From Nostoc sp. 'Lobaria pulmonaria (5183) cyanobiont' (GTDB lineage Bacteria > Cyanobacteriota > Cyanobacteriia > Cyanobacteriales > Nostocaceae): a stretch of DNA of 64,000 nt. The position numbers were made by a program, and so were the translations under genes. Every line of letters starts with the position of its first letter. Position 1 is the first letter of the stretch. Below the pieces are notes generated by a model that made no database searches, was not told the origin of the DNA, and saw nothing but the letters and a program-made list of their open reading frames with translations. Positions 27,728-37,211 of the stretch are shown here, piece by piece. Location: positions 6,308,545-6,372,544 of the forward strand of contig NZ_CP026692.1 in assembly GCF_002949795.1 (NCBI RefSeq), in the 5' to 3' direction.

Positions 27728-28044
27728 GATGTCAGACTTCTAAAAAAGGTACATATTATCCCTGTGCTAGTTTTGGCATCACCTACTACTACAGCTTGGC
27801 AAAATTCCTAATTACGCTCGTACCTTTACAGGGATCTTGTTACGCGCAGCGTGCCGCTTTCCTGACTCGCTAACGTAATTTGTAATTCCTATACCGCAAG
27901 CGTTCCATTGATTTGAATTACGCAGTGCTGTACTAATAAGATGTTTTTCAAGGATTATGTAGTTGTCTTCACACCCAGTTTTGTCCGTTTCGGAAAAATT
28001 ATGATTAACTTCTTTAGACTTTTGAAAACTCAGCACTCATAATA
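27728..28044. other. Intergenic, repeats only
   Basis: 317 bp. Holds the third GCTGTACTA repeat (27891-27935). An open frame at 27812-28036 runs through the repeat and is not supported. Confidence 0.55.
27891..27935. repeat. Dispersed repeat ending GCTGTACTA, copy 3
   Basis: TACCGCAAGCGTTCCATTGA then GCAGTGCTGTACTA; close to the copy at 9751-9807. Confidence 0.6.
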
Positions 28045-28623
28045 TTAGGGTCGGTTAATCCGATTGAGCAACCAAAGTGACGCAATAAGCCCTGCAAAGT
28101 GGGCTGAGACCGTGTTAGTGTTTGCTTGCACCACAAGCATATCTAGACCGCTAATAATTCGGGTAGGGTCAAAAAATTGGGTAGTTATAGCTTGGGGAGA
28201 AATGGATCTTGCTACCAGTGTACCAACGATCGCCTGCGCCCCCAAAAGAGTCACTAGCGTTCCTCCTAAATTCACCCACACCCCTAAGCGTAATACTTGC
28301 ACAGTCTCGCTTTTCCGAGGACGGTTGCTGGGATTAGAGGATTCCAATTGCTTGCCAATCCTAGTGTAACGGTAAGCTAAATAAATGCCCCCACCCAAAA
28401 CAACCAGTCCACAAATTGCTAAAAATACACCAAAACCAGTCCCAGGATTATTAGTAGGACTGCCAGATCTTTGATTAAAGATGGCGAACAGCAACACAAT
28501 TATGCTAGAAACAACGCCTAGTACTAGCTGAATCCAGAAGCTAATCCAACCTATAAGGCGAAAAGTTTGGGCAATTGCCCTAAGAGTTGAGGAAGATGAT
28601 GGGGCATCGGGAGTTTGTGACAT
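28045..28623 (-). CDS. DUF3611 membrane protein
   Basis: 192 aa from the ATG at 28623 (MSQTPDAPSSSS), which fits the family better than a longer in-frame start at 28686. Four membrane segments: IGWISFWIQLVLGVVSSIIV, FGVFLAICGLVVLGGGIYLA, VWVNLGGTLVTLLGAQ and FAGLIASLWLLNRI. DUF3611 is shared by cyanobacteria and plastids; function unknown. Confidence 0.8.
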   Translation of the reverse strand: MSQTPDAPSSSSTLRAIAQTFRLIGWISFWIQLVLGVVSSIIVLLFAIFNQRSGSPTNNPGTGFGVFLAICGLVVLGGGIYLAYRYTRIGKQLESSNPSNRPRKSETVQVLRLGVWVNLGGTLVTLLGAQAIVGTLVARSISPQAITTQFFDPTRIISGLDMLVVQANTNTVSAHFAGLIASLWLLNRINRP

Positions 28624-29279
28624 AGCGATCGCCAATATGCTGGGTGCTTGATTAAGGGACGCGAAGACGAGGGGACAAGGGGACACAAAGAGTTCTTTCC
28701 CTACCTCTCCCCTCTTTTGTCTTCTTTCCCCTAGTTTTTAGCGCCTTCTTTGATAAATTTACTATCACACTTGCCAAATAAGACAAGAAATTCTGCGATC
28801 GTGGAAATCAGAAGTAGTTACTTTAAGTGTGTCTACCGACGTAGCAGCTCGATCCCAGATATATCCCCTAGCTTAAGATTTTAGAATTTGCATTGGGAAA
28901 ATCACTGTAAAACAAAGTGTTTATTAAGTTTTACAGACAAAATAGCATTTTACCTGTAAAATTTCTTCGATGGCATTTTATTGCTTAAGCAGTTCTAACC
29001 AGCTCGGCATCAGTTAACACCAAGATAGTGACTTCCTCACTGTCTGTTCGCTCCTCACCACACCGTATCGAGCTTGAGTGGGGTACATTATTTTGTACTC
29101 CTAAAACTCGCCAACTCGCCCCACAACTTCACAGGCGTGGGTAATTGTTTGATGTTTACGCAATGGATATCTAGTCTAAGTAGCTTTATTATGTATTACT
29201 CACGTAGTAGTAGCACTGTATACTGGCTACAAGGATTGTAGACTTTACCTTAAGGCATTTTTTTAGCCATTCACTAACC
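28624..29279. other. Intergenic with CTGTAAAA repeats
   Basis: About 650 bp between divergent genes, no gene found. Three copies of the word CTGTAAAA(C/T) in alternating orientation lie at 28905-28962. Confidence 0.55.
28905..28962. promoter_or_regulatory. Possible operator cluster CTGTAAAAC
   Basis: CTGTAAAAC (28905-28913), GTTTTACAG (28928-28936, inverted) and CTGTAAAAT (28954-28962), centres 23 and 26 bp apart. Spacing near two helical turns and alternating orientation suggest protein binding. Lies 318 bp before the PadR gene. Purely pattern-based. Confidence 0.35.
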
Positions 29280-29627
29280 ATGAAACTTGAGGATATATAT
29301 CAATTTTTTGAGAATCCTCCGCCAACTTACCTTTGTCAGGAACTAGCAGTTTGTTACATACTGTCTGTTTTATTACAAGGTGAATCCTACGGAACCGAGT
29401 TGATCGAGCAATTAGAAACTGAGTATCCCGTCTATCGGCTTTCAGATACCGTACTTTACAGTGCAATTAAATTTCTGGAAGACCAAAGTGCAATCACTGG
29501 ATATTGGAAGAAACTCGAAGGACGGGGGCGCCCCAGGCGGATGTACCAAGTTTCTCCCGAATGGCAAGTTCAAGCTCAGGATTTAGCTTTTCAATGGCTT
29601 GACTACATCAACAGGAGGAAAAAGTAA
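29280..29627 (+). CDS. PadR-family transcriptional regulator
   Basis: 115 aa, a winged-helix domain with little else. CQELAVCYILSVLLQGESYG, then SDTVLYSAIKFLEDQSAITG and KKLEGRGRPRRMYQVSPEW are the PadR pattern, including the wing GRGRPRRMY. Similar in size to Pex, a PadR-type circadian period regulator of cyanobacteria, but identity with it is only a possibility. 52 bp before the CCB1-like gene in the same direction. Confidence 0.88.
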   Translation: MKLEDIYQFFENPPPTYLCQELAVCYILSVLLQGESYGTELIEQLETEYPVYRLSDTVLYSAIKFLEDQSAITGYWKKLEGRGRPRRMYQVSPEWQVQAQDLAFQWLDYINRRKK

Positions 29628-29679
29628 CGAATAATTGATAATGAATAAGTCTCCTCCAGTCAAACACTAACAATTAGTT

Positions 29680-30210
29680 ATGGATACTGCTATTCTGCCA
29701 TCTACGTTCCTGCTAACCTTGTTGTTATCGGTTGGGCTGTTTTTCTTTATTCGTGCCTCGACTAAAGATCGTACAGAAATGTCCCAACTAGTCTCTGAGC
29801 AAGATGAAGCTGTTTTAATGTCTCAATTAAAAGAGTATTTTCGATCGCGGTCTTACCGAGTGGCAGTGGTAGACCGAGAAAAAAATCAGGTAACTTTTGA
29901 AGGTAATGTTCGCCCCAGCTGGTTCTTAGCTATATTTCTGACTTTACTGGCAGCTACTGGGATTGTTTGTCTATCTCTGGTGGCATCCCTGCTTTTTCCT
30001 AGCCTCAGTACCCTTGTTCTGGCGATGGTACTGCTGTCGCCTTTAAGTGGTCTATTTTATTGGAAAAAATCTGGAAGACTTGAGAAGGTGTCGCTCAAAG
30101 TAGAAACAACTCAGAGCGAACAAACCTCCTCAAGTAAGGTAACTGTAGTTGCCCATCGAGATGAACTCAGTGAGTTGCAGAGGACTCTACAGCTCAAGCC
30201 TGGGAAATAA
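29680..30210 (+). CDS. CCB1-type cytochrome b6 cofactor assembly protein (DUF3529)
   Basis: 176 aa membrane protein. An N-terminal membrane helix (LPSTFLLTLLLSVGLFFFIR), a soluble part with YFRSRSYRVAVVDREKNQVT and FEGNVRPSW, then two helices (FLAIFLTLLAATGIVCLSLV, LSTLVLAMVLLSPLSGLFYW). This is the CCB1 (formerly DUF3529) family, needed for covalent attachment of the extra heme of cytochrome b6. Family assignment is from memory. A strong terminator follows at 30322. Confidence 0.78.
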   Translation: MDTAILPSTFLLTLLLSVGLFFFIRASTKDRTEMSQLVSEQDEAVLMSQLKEYFRSRSYRVAVVDREKNQVTFEGNVRPSWFLAIFLTLLAATGIVCLSLVASLLFPSLSTLVLAMVLLSPLSGLFYWKKSGRLEKVSLKVETTQSEQTSSSKVTVVAHRDELSELQRTLQLKPGK

Positions 30211-30321
30211 TTGTTGATTCTTGCGATCATCTTTTAACTGTGATATGCAGACTTCTGACCTAACCTACTCTTTAGGCAATGGAAAGTAGTCAGGAGAAAA
30301 TCAAGATTGCTGCTTTGTCAG

Positions 30322-30351
30322 TTTTCCCCACGACTTTGGTCGTGGGGAAAA
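30322..30351. terminator. Intrinsic terminator after CCB1-like gene
   Basis: Perfect 13-bp stem TTTTCCCCACGAC / GTCGTGGGGAAAA with a TTTG loop. Confidence 0.85.
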
Positions 30352-30660
30352 AATTTAAATTCATTAACTTAAATTCATTGACAGAGCTTACTTAACTATC
30401 TACGGCATAAGAGCGCAACTTTACTAGCACTTTTAGACGCGCTTGGCTCTATACCCACTCCCTTCTGCACGATCAAAGTAGTATCAACCCATGCAATCTA
30501 GCATGGTTTGAAATAGGTTCACTTTCCAACTACCTGGACTAGATTTACTGGCAAATCAGCTACAAACTAAAAAAAAATTAAATTTTGCATAAACTTAGCA
30601 ATTTTGCCAGTTAATAGTAGTCAGGAGCCACATTCAATGCTCAAGATGACCATCTATGGT
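30352..30660. other. Intergenic, no gene seen
   Basis: About 310 bp between a terminator and the 3' end of DUF3155. AT-rich; no gene or repeat recognised. Confidence 0.45.
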
Positions 30661-30978
30661 TCACCGACTAGCTAAAGCAAGAGGTTCTTGACCTGGTGAA
30701 GGTTCTAACACCCTCAAACTAGGAAACAAGAAATGGTTTTCCTCTACGTATTGAGCACCAAACAGTCCCTTTTCTGCCCAGAAATAACGATCTGTAGTGT
30801 GTTCATTTCGCTTTACAAGTAGCAACGCTGGTGGCAAAATCCCTTCAGCTTGAATGAATCTTCTCGCTGCTGTCACAGGCTTTTCTTCGCCACTTTCGAT
30901 GCTATATTGAGGCACGTGCTCCAAAATGCGCCGTCCTTCCTGACGACGACGACTTTTCCTTTTGCGTCTCCTTGCCAA
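30661..30978 (-). CDS. DUF3155 protein with TTG start
   Basis: 105 aa, very basic N-terminus (LARRRKRKSRRRQEGRRIL) followed by EHVPQYSIESGEEKPVTAAR and a mixed domain (LPPALLLVKRNEHTTDRYFW). The family usually begins MARRRKRKSRRR. A longer ATG frame opens at 31038, but AGAGGAGGA lies 8 nt before the TTG at 30978, which decides the start. Function unknown; the basic tail suggests nucleic-acid binding. Confidence 0.75.
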   Translation of the reverse strand: MARRRKRKSRRRQEGRRILEHVPQYSIESGEEKPVTAARRFIQAEGILPPALLLVKRNEHTTDRYFWAEKGLFGAQYVEENHFLFPSLRVLEPSPGQEPLALASR

Positions 30979-30979
30979 T

Positions 30980-30996
30980 CTATTGTCCTCCTCTTT
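30980..30996 (-). promoter_or_regulatory. Strong ribosome binding site deciding a TTG start
   Basis: Minus strand AAGAGGAGGACAATAGA directly before TTG: near-full anti-16S complementarity, at 8-nt spacing. Confidence 0.7.
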
Positions 30997-31264
30997 CAAG
31001 CTATAGATTGTAGTAATAGCTACAAAATCCGTCGTCATTATATAGGTTCTAGTTCAGAATATCAATAGTTTTTAACCTTTTAATATAAGAAAGTTAATAT
31101 ATTTGAAACATAGAGAAAACAAAATTACCTAAGAATATAATCCCCTAGTAGAAACCATCTCTAAGAAAATTTTAGTTAAGCTTTATTAAATGAGCGAGGT
31201 AAAAATTAAGTATCCTCTCTTACATCATGACTCAAAATCTATAATCTTGAGCAAAAGCTAAAAA

Positions 31265-32620
31265 ATGTTAATGTCTGCCAGTTCCGATTTTCTTGCTCTG
31301 TGTCGAGAGCAAATAGCGCTACTAACCCAAGGGCTGGGAGCGACTTTAAGTATTGTGTACCTAACACAAGAATTGGTAGATACTCCTTCCGGCGATGCCA
31401 AACTGATTCCTGTGGTGATTTACCCGGAAACAGCATTATTACCCCAAGGAGAGGAAACTATTGAAGCGACGGCATACAAGCAACTTCAAGTTGGAAATGC
31501 GTTTATATTACCCAATCATCAAGGAAGGTTATTGACACCGGCTTCAGAATCTCCAACTTCATCACAGGAGTCTGACATACCAGACGCGTCTCAACCCGAT
31601 CTTAATGAGGAATACCTACTTAGTGGCAACCAAATTGTTTTACCTCTGATTTATGAGGGTGTGATGATGGGGTTACTGGTGACACGCAGGAAAGACCGGG
31701 CATGGAATGAACACGAGCAAAGTCAGATTCAACGGATAGCCCAAACATTAGCGATCGCTTGTATTTTAGATCAGCGGCGAGCATGGTTTGAGCAACAGTT
31801 GCATGAACAACAAATTCTCCAAGAAAAACAGCGGGATTTGCTAGATAACCTGTTGCATCAGTTTCGTAACCCATTAACAGCGTTGCGGACTTTTGGCAAA
31901 CTGCTATTGAAGCGACTACGACCAGCAGACGCTAACCGGGATGTGGCAAATAGTATTGTCCGGGAAAGCGATCGCCTTAAAGAATTACTGCAACAATTTG
32001 AACAAGTAATTGACTTGACAGAGGCAGATTTAGCACCACTACATCTGCCGAAAAATGAAGTATTTGTAGAAGCAAGTATCCAAAAAGACGCTAAACCGCC
32101 GCTATTATTGCCGGGAACGGGAGATAAAGCAGTTGACTGCTCGTTAGCAGATATATTAGAACCATTATTAATATCAGCCAAAGCGATCGCCCAAGAACGA
32201 AAGCTAAAACTAATAACTGAAATTCAAGAGAATTCATCTCTAGTGCGTGCCAACGTCAAAGCATTACGAGAGGTGTTAACTAACATTATTGATAATGCTT
32301 TAAAATATACTCCCACTGGCGGCAAAATTTTGATTCAGGCTGGGCAAGAAAAAGCTAATTTTCAGGGAATAGTCATTAGTGATAACGGGCCAGGCATTCC
32401 ACCCCAGGATTTAGAGCATCTTGGAGAACGGCATTATCGGGGTGTACAAGCGCAAACAGAAATCCCCGGCACAGGTTTGGGGTTAGCGATCGCTAAACAA
32501 TTAATAGAGCAAATGCAGGGCGAAATCGAGGTTTTCAGCCCTGCAATCAACTCTAAGCTAACTTCACCCGATGCACCGGGAACTACGTTTATTATTTGGT
32601 TGCCTGAAACTAAAAGTTAG
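31265..32620 (+). CDS. GAF-domain sensor histidine kinase
   Basis: 451 aa soluble kinase. N-terminal GAF-like sensor (about 8-175, VLPLIYEGVMMGLLVTRR type), a short coiled coil (QILQEKQRDLLDNL), then H-box LLHQFRNPLTALRTFGKLLL, N-box NIIDNALKYTPTGGKI, G1 SDNGPGIPPQD and G2 GTGLGLAIAKQL. No receiver domain or partner regulator nearby. Three HIP1 sites inside mark it as resident DNA. Confidence 0.9.
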   Translation: MLMSASSDFLALCREQIALLTQGLGATLSIVYLTQELVDTPSGDAKLIPVVIYPETALLPQGEETIEATAYKQLQVGNAFILPNHQGRLLTPASESPTSSQESDIPDASQPDLNEEYLLSGNQIVLPLIYEGVMMGLLVTRRKDRAWNEHEQSQIQRIAQTLAIACILDQRRAWFEQQLHEQQILQEKQRDLLDNLLHQFRNPLTALRTFGKLLLKRLRPADANRDVANSIVRESDRLKELLQQFEQVIDLTEADLAPLHLPKNEVFVEASIQKDAKPPLLLPGTGDKAVDCSLADILEPLLISAKAIAQERKLKLITEIQENSSLVRANVKALREVLTNIIDNALKYTPTGGKILIQAGQEKANFQGIVISDNGPGIPPQDLEHLGERHYRGVQAQTEIPGTGLGLAIAKQLIEQMQGEIEVFSPAINSKLTSPDAPGTTFIIWLPETKS

Positions 32621-32740
32621 TCTATTCAGAACGGGTTATCCCATTTTCCTTTAACCTTTAACGCTGCTCAATATCCTAACCTAAAATTATTATTTTTAAC
32701 AATCAAATAGCTAACTATTTATTCACATTATAGTTAGCAT

Positions 32741-35467
32741 TTAAAGAGTTAGCATGTCATCCAAGCGCATTGTCATATTACCTGACTGTACTTCAACGAG
32801 CGAAGAAGTTAGCTTATCAAACTCTAGAGATACACCTATCTGGCTATTATTTATTAATTTAGACAGTGTTGGTATTTCTTCAAGCGACTCATCACTAACA
32901 TACGATCTAAGAAGGACAGGTTGGATGTCATTGGTATTGATAAAATCAGTAATATTCTGCTTGAGTTTCTCAATGTCTTTAAGAAGTGAAGTAATTCGCA
33001 ACTTATCTTCTGTACCGCTCTTATAATAGGAATTCTCACTTTCCTTAATAGTTAGTTTTAGATACATATAAGCAACTCTTTCAAGAATTTCTTTAATTTT
33101 AGACATTTTTACATTTTTTGGCTGCTTGCTGAAAGCAAGGTTATCAAAAAAATTCTTTTTTTGCTCATTATCATTATATGGTTCTCTTGTATTTATCTTC
33201 TTATTCTTAAGAGAATTATTCATAGTCAAAAGACTATTAATTATATCATTTATTCCTGGTTTACTGTAAGTATTGTTTTCAATACCTACGAAAAATATAT
33301 TGTATATATAAATTCCTATCATGTTTAAATAATAAACACAAGGTTCAATATTTTGGTAGTATACAACTTCCCTTACTATCTCACCATTAGTAATATTGTT
33401 TATAATTGTCGATACTTCATCTTTATTATCTTCCTTAAACGAGACGTGTTTATAAGTTAAATTAGAGCCTTCTGAAGATTCAACTTGCAACAATATGTTT
33501 GTAGTATTATTTTGAGGTTTTAATATAATCCAATCTCCCTTTTCAATATTATTTCTATAAGAGGACGAATCTAAAAATTGATATTCATATTGTTTATTCT
33601 CTAATTCTTTAATTTTAATTTTCCGACGCAGAAATGCTAAATAATTTGGAACAAAAGGATTTCCCATATCACGAGTGATTTTTGTATATACAGAGTCACT
33701 TCTTAAATCTTTCTTATAATACTCTTCCGTCTTGTATGCCTGAAACCTTATAGTTAGATTTTCTGGTTCACTATTTGTTTCTCTAATAACCAAGTTTGTA
33801 GGATGTAACTCACTAAAGGAGAATGAATTCTGCGAAGAGGAAGATTGCACAGAGCGATTAACTAATTCAGATATTTTATCCAAATACCAAAATCCTCTTA
33901 CAAAACGAGCAGGTAATTGATCCTTATCCAAGTTCTGTAGTTCTTTGAGTGTTTCTAAAAAACTTGGAGTAGGTGAATTATTTTCCTTTTCCCAATTGCG
34001 GCGATAAAGACTATTATTTGTTCTTCTAAATTCGAAATTTTTACTCTGCTCCAATTCTAATATTTTATCAAGCACAAGCTGCACAGCTATTTTATCAGAA
34101 CTGTCATCACTAAGGGTATAAAAAGTGTTTCCTGCTTTGTAAAGTATGCACTTTAGAATAATCTCAACAATTTCACGAGGAGCATATGTTGTTGAATTTT
34201 TATGAAGCTTAAAAGGTTCAAATACCTGAACTAAACTTGGCTCACTAGATTGAAGACTAAAAACTTTTTCATAGTCTTCCATTATTTCATCAACTTTTTT
34301 CTCCTTTTTGTCATAAATTACTCGAATGTTATCATAAAAACGCTCTGGCGATTCTCCACAAGTAAGTAGATCAAAGAAAATAGCTCCCAAACCAAATAGA
34401 TCAGTTTGTATGCCTTGCCGTTTGTACAATAAAATCTGTGTTTTATGATCGTTATTAATATTCTTAATAATCTCATTATTTACATTAAGAAAAATACGTA
34501 TCGATGAGTTTTCATCAATAGAGATTGACTCAATTTCATACTGTTCTTTATTTTTACTAAAAACTACAAAATCGTTATTTCCAATAATTGAATCACGAAG
34601 TTTAGGATCGGTACTAATAAGCTCAACTTTCTGGTTTTCGCTATCTACTTGAATATCCGCATCACAAATATCAAAATAGTCTTTTTGTTCAGGTGAACGG
34701 TAGTGACGTGTTCCAAGAGGTAGCTCTGCACTAGCTATTGGCAAAGATGTATTTATTGGATCTCTTTTTGGTAACAGAAAACCAAGATCGCCAATTACAG
34801 CCTTAACCTCAGAACCCTCTTCGTTTACGAAAATATTTGCAGGTTTCATATCGAGGTGTAACAAACCAGCTTTATGAAGAGTTACAAGACCTTGAGCAAT
34901 ATCTTTTAAATATGGAAGTATATTAGCTATACGATCTTCAAAGGTCATCTGTCTAAGAATCTCATATCCTGTAAGCTTCCCACCAGTAGGGTGTTGAGAT
35001 TTTTCCTCTTCTGTATTTTGTTCACCGTCTCTTTCCAAAATGTCTTTCAGTGTTACATCATACTTCTCAGTTACTAAAGCATAGTTTGAGATTCTTAATG
35101 GCTCAAAAAACGTCTTTAGTGTCTTATATACATTGGATTCTTGAAATGAATCAGTCCAACCAACTGTCCTGATAACACCAAAAATCTTTCTCTCTCCCCT
35201 GGCTCGTGTAATTTCTTGTGTTGATTTAATTTCATTGTCAAAACGTGATTGATCGATCTTATGAGCATAAAGAAGTTTAACAGCAAATCTGTCTTCTTGA
35301 TTGCTATCATGGACTGCAAATACTATGCCAAAAGTGCCGTCACCAAGTTTAATAGGCTGCCCTTTTTTATCCAGTGTCAAATAAAAATTTTGGCTGTTGC
35401 CCCCTAAGGTTTTAAACGAATACTTGTCATTTTCTTTTTTAAGGTTATCTTCTTTTTCTAAGGACAT
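32741..35467 (-). CDS. Serine/threonine protein kinase with unusual insertion and large C-terminal region
   Basis: 908 aa. Kinase motifs: glycine loop LGDGTFGIVFAV (G42), Lys64 in FAVKLL, catalytic HLDMKPAN (204-211; Leu where HRD has Arg), metal-binding DLG (227-229, for DFG) and SPE (258-260). About 90 residues (262-351) are inserted between SPE and the subdomain IX Asp356 (TDLFGLGAIFFDLL). About 500 C-terminal residues match nothing I know. AT-rich, no HIP1. CAGGAG lies before the ATG, inside the last codons of the upstream gene, 6 bp away. Key catalytic residues are kept, so probably active. Target unknown. Confidence 0.82.
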   Translation of the reverse strand: MSLEKEDNLKKENDKYSFKTLGGNSQNFYLTLDKKGQPIKLGDGTFGIVFAVHDSNQEDRFAVKLLYAHKIDQSRFDNEIKSTQEITRARGERKIFGVIRTVGWTDSFQESNVYKTLKTFFEPLRISNYALVTEKYDVTLKDILERDGEQNTEEEKSQHPTGGKLTGYEILRQMTFEDRIANILPYLKDIAQGLVTLHKAGLLHLDMKPANIFVNEEGSEVKAVIGDLGFLLPKRDPINTSLPIASAELPLGTRHYRSPEQKDYFDICDADIQVDSENQKVELISTDPKLRDSIIGNNDFVVFSKNKEQYEIESISIDENSSIRIFLNVNNEIIKNINNDHKTQILLYKRQGIQTDLFGLGAIFFDLLTCGESPERFYDNIRVIYDKKEKKVDEIMEDYEKVFSLQSSEPSLVQVFEPFKLHKNSTTYAPREIVEIILKCILYKAGNTFYTLSDDSSDKIAVQLVLDKILELEQSKNFEFRRTNNSLYRRNWEKENNSPTPSFLETLKELQNLDKDQLPARFVRGFWYLDKISELVNRSVQSSSSQNSFSFSELHPTNLVIRETNSEPENLTIRFQAYKTEEYYKKDLRSDSVYTKITRDMGNPFVPNYLAFLRRKIKIKELENKQYEYQFLDSSSYRNNIEKGDWIILKPQNNTTNILLQVESSEGSNLTYKHVSFKEDNKDEVSTIINNITNGEIVREVVYYQNIEPCVYYLNMIGIYIYNIFFVGIENNTYSKPGINDIINSLLTMNNSLKNKKINTREPYNDNEQKKNFFDNLAFSKQPKNVKMSKIKEILERVAYMYLKLTIKESENSYYKSGTEDKLRITSLLKDIEKLKQNITDFINTNDIQPVLLRSYVSDESLEEIPTLSKLINNSQIGVSLEFDKLTSSLVEVQSGNMTMRLDDMLTL

Positions 35468-35473
35468 AGTAAT

Positions 35474-36208
35474 TTACTCCTGAGCTAAAATAAAGAGAAA
35501 ATATTCTTTACGAGAGGTTTTGGGTTTATATTCAATTAAGATTGTTTTTTTAACTATGTTTTTCTCTAATGAAAATAATAAGTCAGGAATTTCTTCAAGC
35601 TTTATAATTTCACCAGCTTTATACTCTGTAAATTGGAAGGTTTCAGATAACTCTGATGATAAATTATTTATATCTATCACTCGTTTGGAACTATTTCTTG
35701 GAAATTCTAACTCTATAACCCCGTTTCTATTAAGACATAATCCAAATTGTTCTGCATTTTCGATTGTTTTAATCAATGCCCACTCATTTTCATGTATAGG
35801 AATTAATTTAATGTTATCAATTAGCACTGATTTATCTTCTGGGTTTCCTTTTTTATTCCACCAATTTATTTGATTAATGATTAAATGTAATCCACTACTG
35901 AAAGGGACATTTTGAATATTGAATTTGATGTTGTTTCCTGGTTCTGCTTTGCGTTTTTCTAGCGTATTAGTTGGAAGAAAAGCAATGGATTCATTTACAT
36001 TATCTAACGGATTTTCTAAGTTTGTCTTTGTAGAATTTTTGGGAGAAATTATAGCTAAAGGCTTATTTTGTTTACCTATTATAACGAAATTAAAATTAAT
36101 AGACGGATTGATATTTTCTGCCAGTTTTAGATTCAGATTTTCGATACCTGTAAGTTTAGGGATAAATCCTTGAAGTAAGTTAATAATATCTAATAAATCT
36201 TGATTCAT
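35474..36208 (-). CDS. Unknown protein, partner of the kinase
   Basis: 244 aa from the ATG at 36208 (MNQDLLDIINLLQ), 9 nt after AAGGAG; an ATG at 36214 is also possible. Not recognised. The N-terminal 40 residues look helical; the rest alternates short strands (FNFVIIGKQNKPLAIISPK, NNIKFNIQNVPFSSGLHLII, KKTILIEYKPKTSRKEYFLF). No signal or membrane segment. First gene of a tight operon, 6 bp before the kinase. Base composition matches the kinase and differs from the neighbours. Confidence 0.7.
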   Translation of the reverse strand: MNQDLLDIINLLQGFIPKLTGIENLNLKLAENINPSINFNFVIIGKQNKPLAIISPKNSTKTNLENPLDNVNESIAFLPTNTLEKRKAEPGNNIKFNIQNVPFSSGLHLIINQINWWNKKGNPEDKSVLIDNIKLIPIHENEWALIKTIENAEQFGLCLNRNGVIELEFPRNSSKRVIDINNLSSELSETFQFTEYKAGEIIKLEEIPDLLFSLEKNIVKKTILIEYKPKTSRKEYFLFILAQE

Positions 36209-36214
36209 AAGCAT

Positions 36215-37067
36215 TATCTCCTTTCTATACCACCTAATTAATTTGAGCGCTTGAGCAAAAGTACCAAGATTAAAATTATTTTTAATAAATCCTATAAAAA
36301 TTAGTCTTGTCTTACCTCTGGAGCGCTATTATCACTCTTATAAATAAAAAATATCGCAAAATTTTTGCTGAAACTTAGTTTCAGCAAGTTTATAAAAATG
36401 CTGAGTTTAGTGAAAAAACTAGCATGAGTGCCATATATGTACAATATACAGCAATTACATTAATCTTACAATTTGATTTTAGATTAATGCTCTTTTATTA
36501 CTCTCATTAGAGAATATTTAGAACCTTGTTTATTGGTGCTTGCTTTCAAATAAAAATTTTTTGGCTTTGCCGATCAAGCCTTTAAAAAAAATTCCAGGTC
36601 AGCATCTTATTTTTCTCTCCTCAAATATATAAAAGAGGGCTAAAGTCGAGTTACAAGTTATAATGTGGTTACGCTGGAGAGCCAAAAATTTTAAGAGTAT
36701 CCCAAATTTACAAAATATATATATTGAGGATTGAGGGAAGATCACTCGTAAGCAATCTCTGTATATTATCAAGACTTAGGCAGTGAAAACTTGAAACACC
36801 ATCGTCCAAGGAAGCTTAAAAATGCGGAAAATATTAAATTCCCCTGAATTGCGGGGGTTAGGAAATATCTTCTGTGTAAATCTTAAATTATCTTCCCCTA
36901 GAAGTTATGTTACTCTTGTTCAAAGTCAAAACTAAGCTTCAGTAAATTTTTAGCCCAAGAATAATAGACATCTCCAGAAATTAATTATTCGTTAGCTGAT
37001 ATCGTGTCCGGTTAAAGACTATCATTAAGACCGCAGACGAGCAGAGGGGAGGGGTTTTTAGATTTTT
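36215..37067. other. AT-rich intergenic stretch
   Basis: About 850 bp, no gene found on either strand. Presumably holds the kinase operon promoter near 36230-36330. A small GC hairpin (CCCCTGAATTGCGGGGG) lies near 36843. No HIP1 site. Confidence 0.5.
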
Positions 37068-37177
37068 GCATAGATTTGGGAATTATAACTAATTAGCCCG
37101 ACATGATATGAAACCCTTATAGAGACGTAGCACTGCTACGTCTCTACATTCATTTTCACCAGATGTCTAATCTATGC
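37068..37177. mobile_element. Small palindromic element, copy A
   Basis: Ends GCATAGATT (37068) and AATCTATGC (37169) are exact inverted repeats. Inside is a 27-bp hairpin TAGAGACGTAGCA / TGCTACGTCTCTA (37120-37146) and the word TTTTCACCAGATGTCT. A related unit is at 51890-51966. Confidence 0.55.
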
Positions 37178-37211
37178 GAACAGATTGTGGGTTACAACTT
37201 TGGACTAATAA

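Noticed and set aside
27812-28036. 74-codon minus-strand frame
   Set aside because: Overlaps the dispersed GCTGTACTA repeat and lacks a ribosome site.
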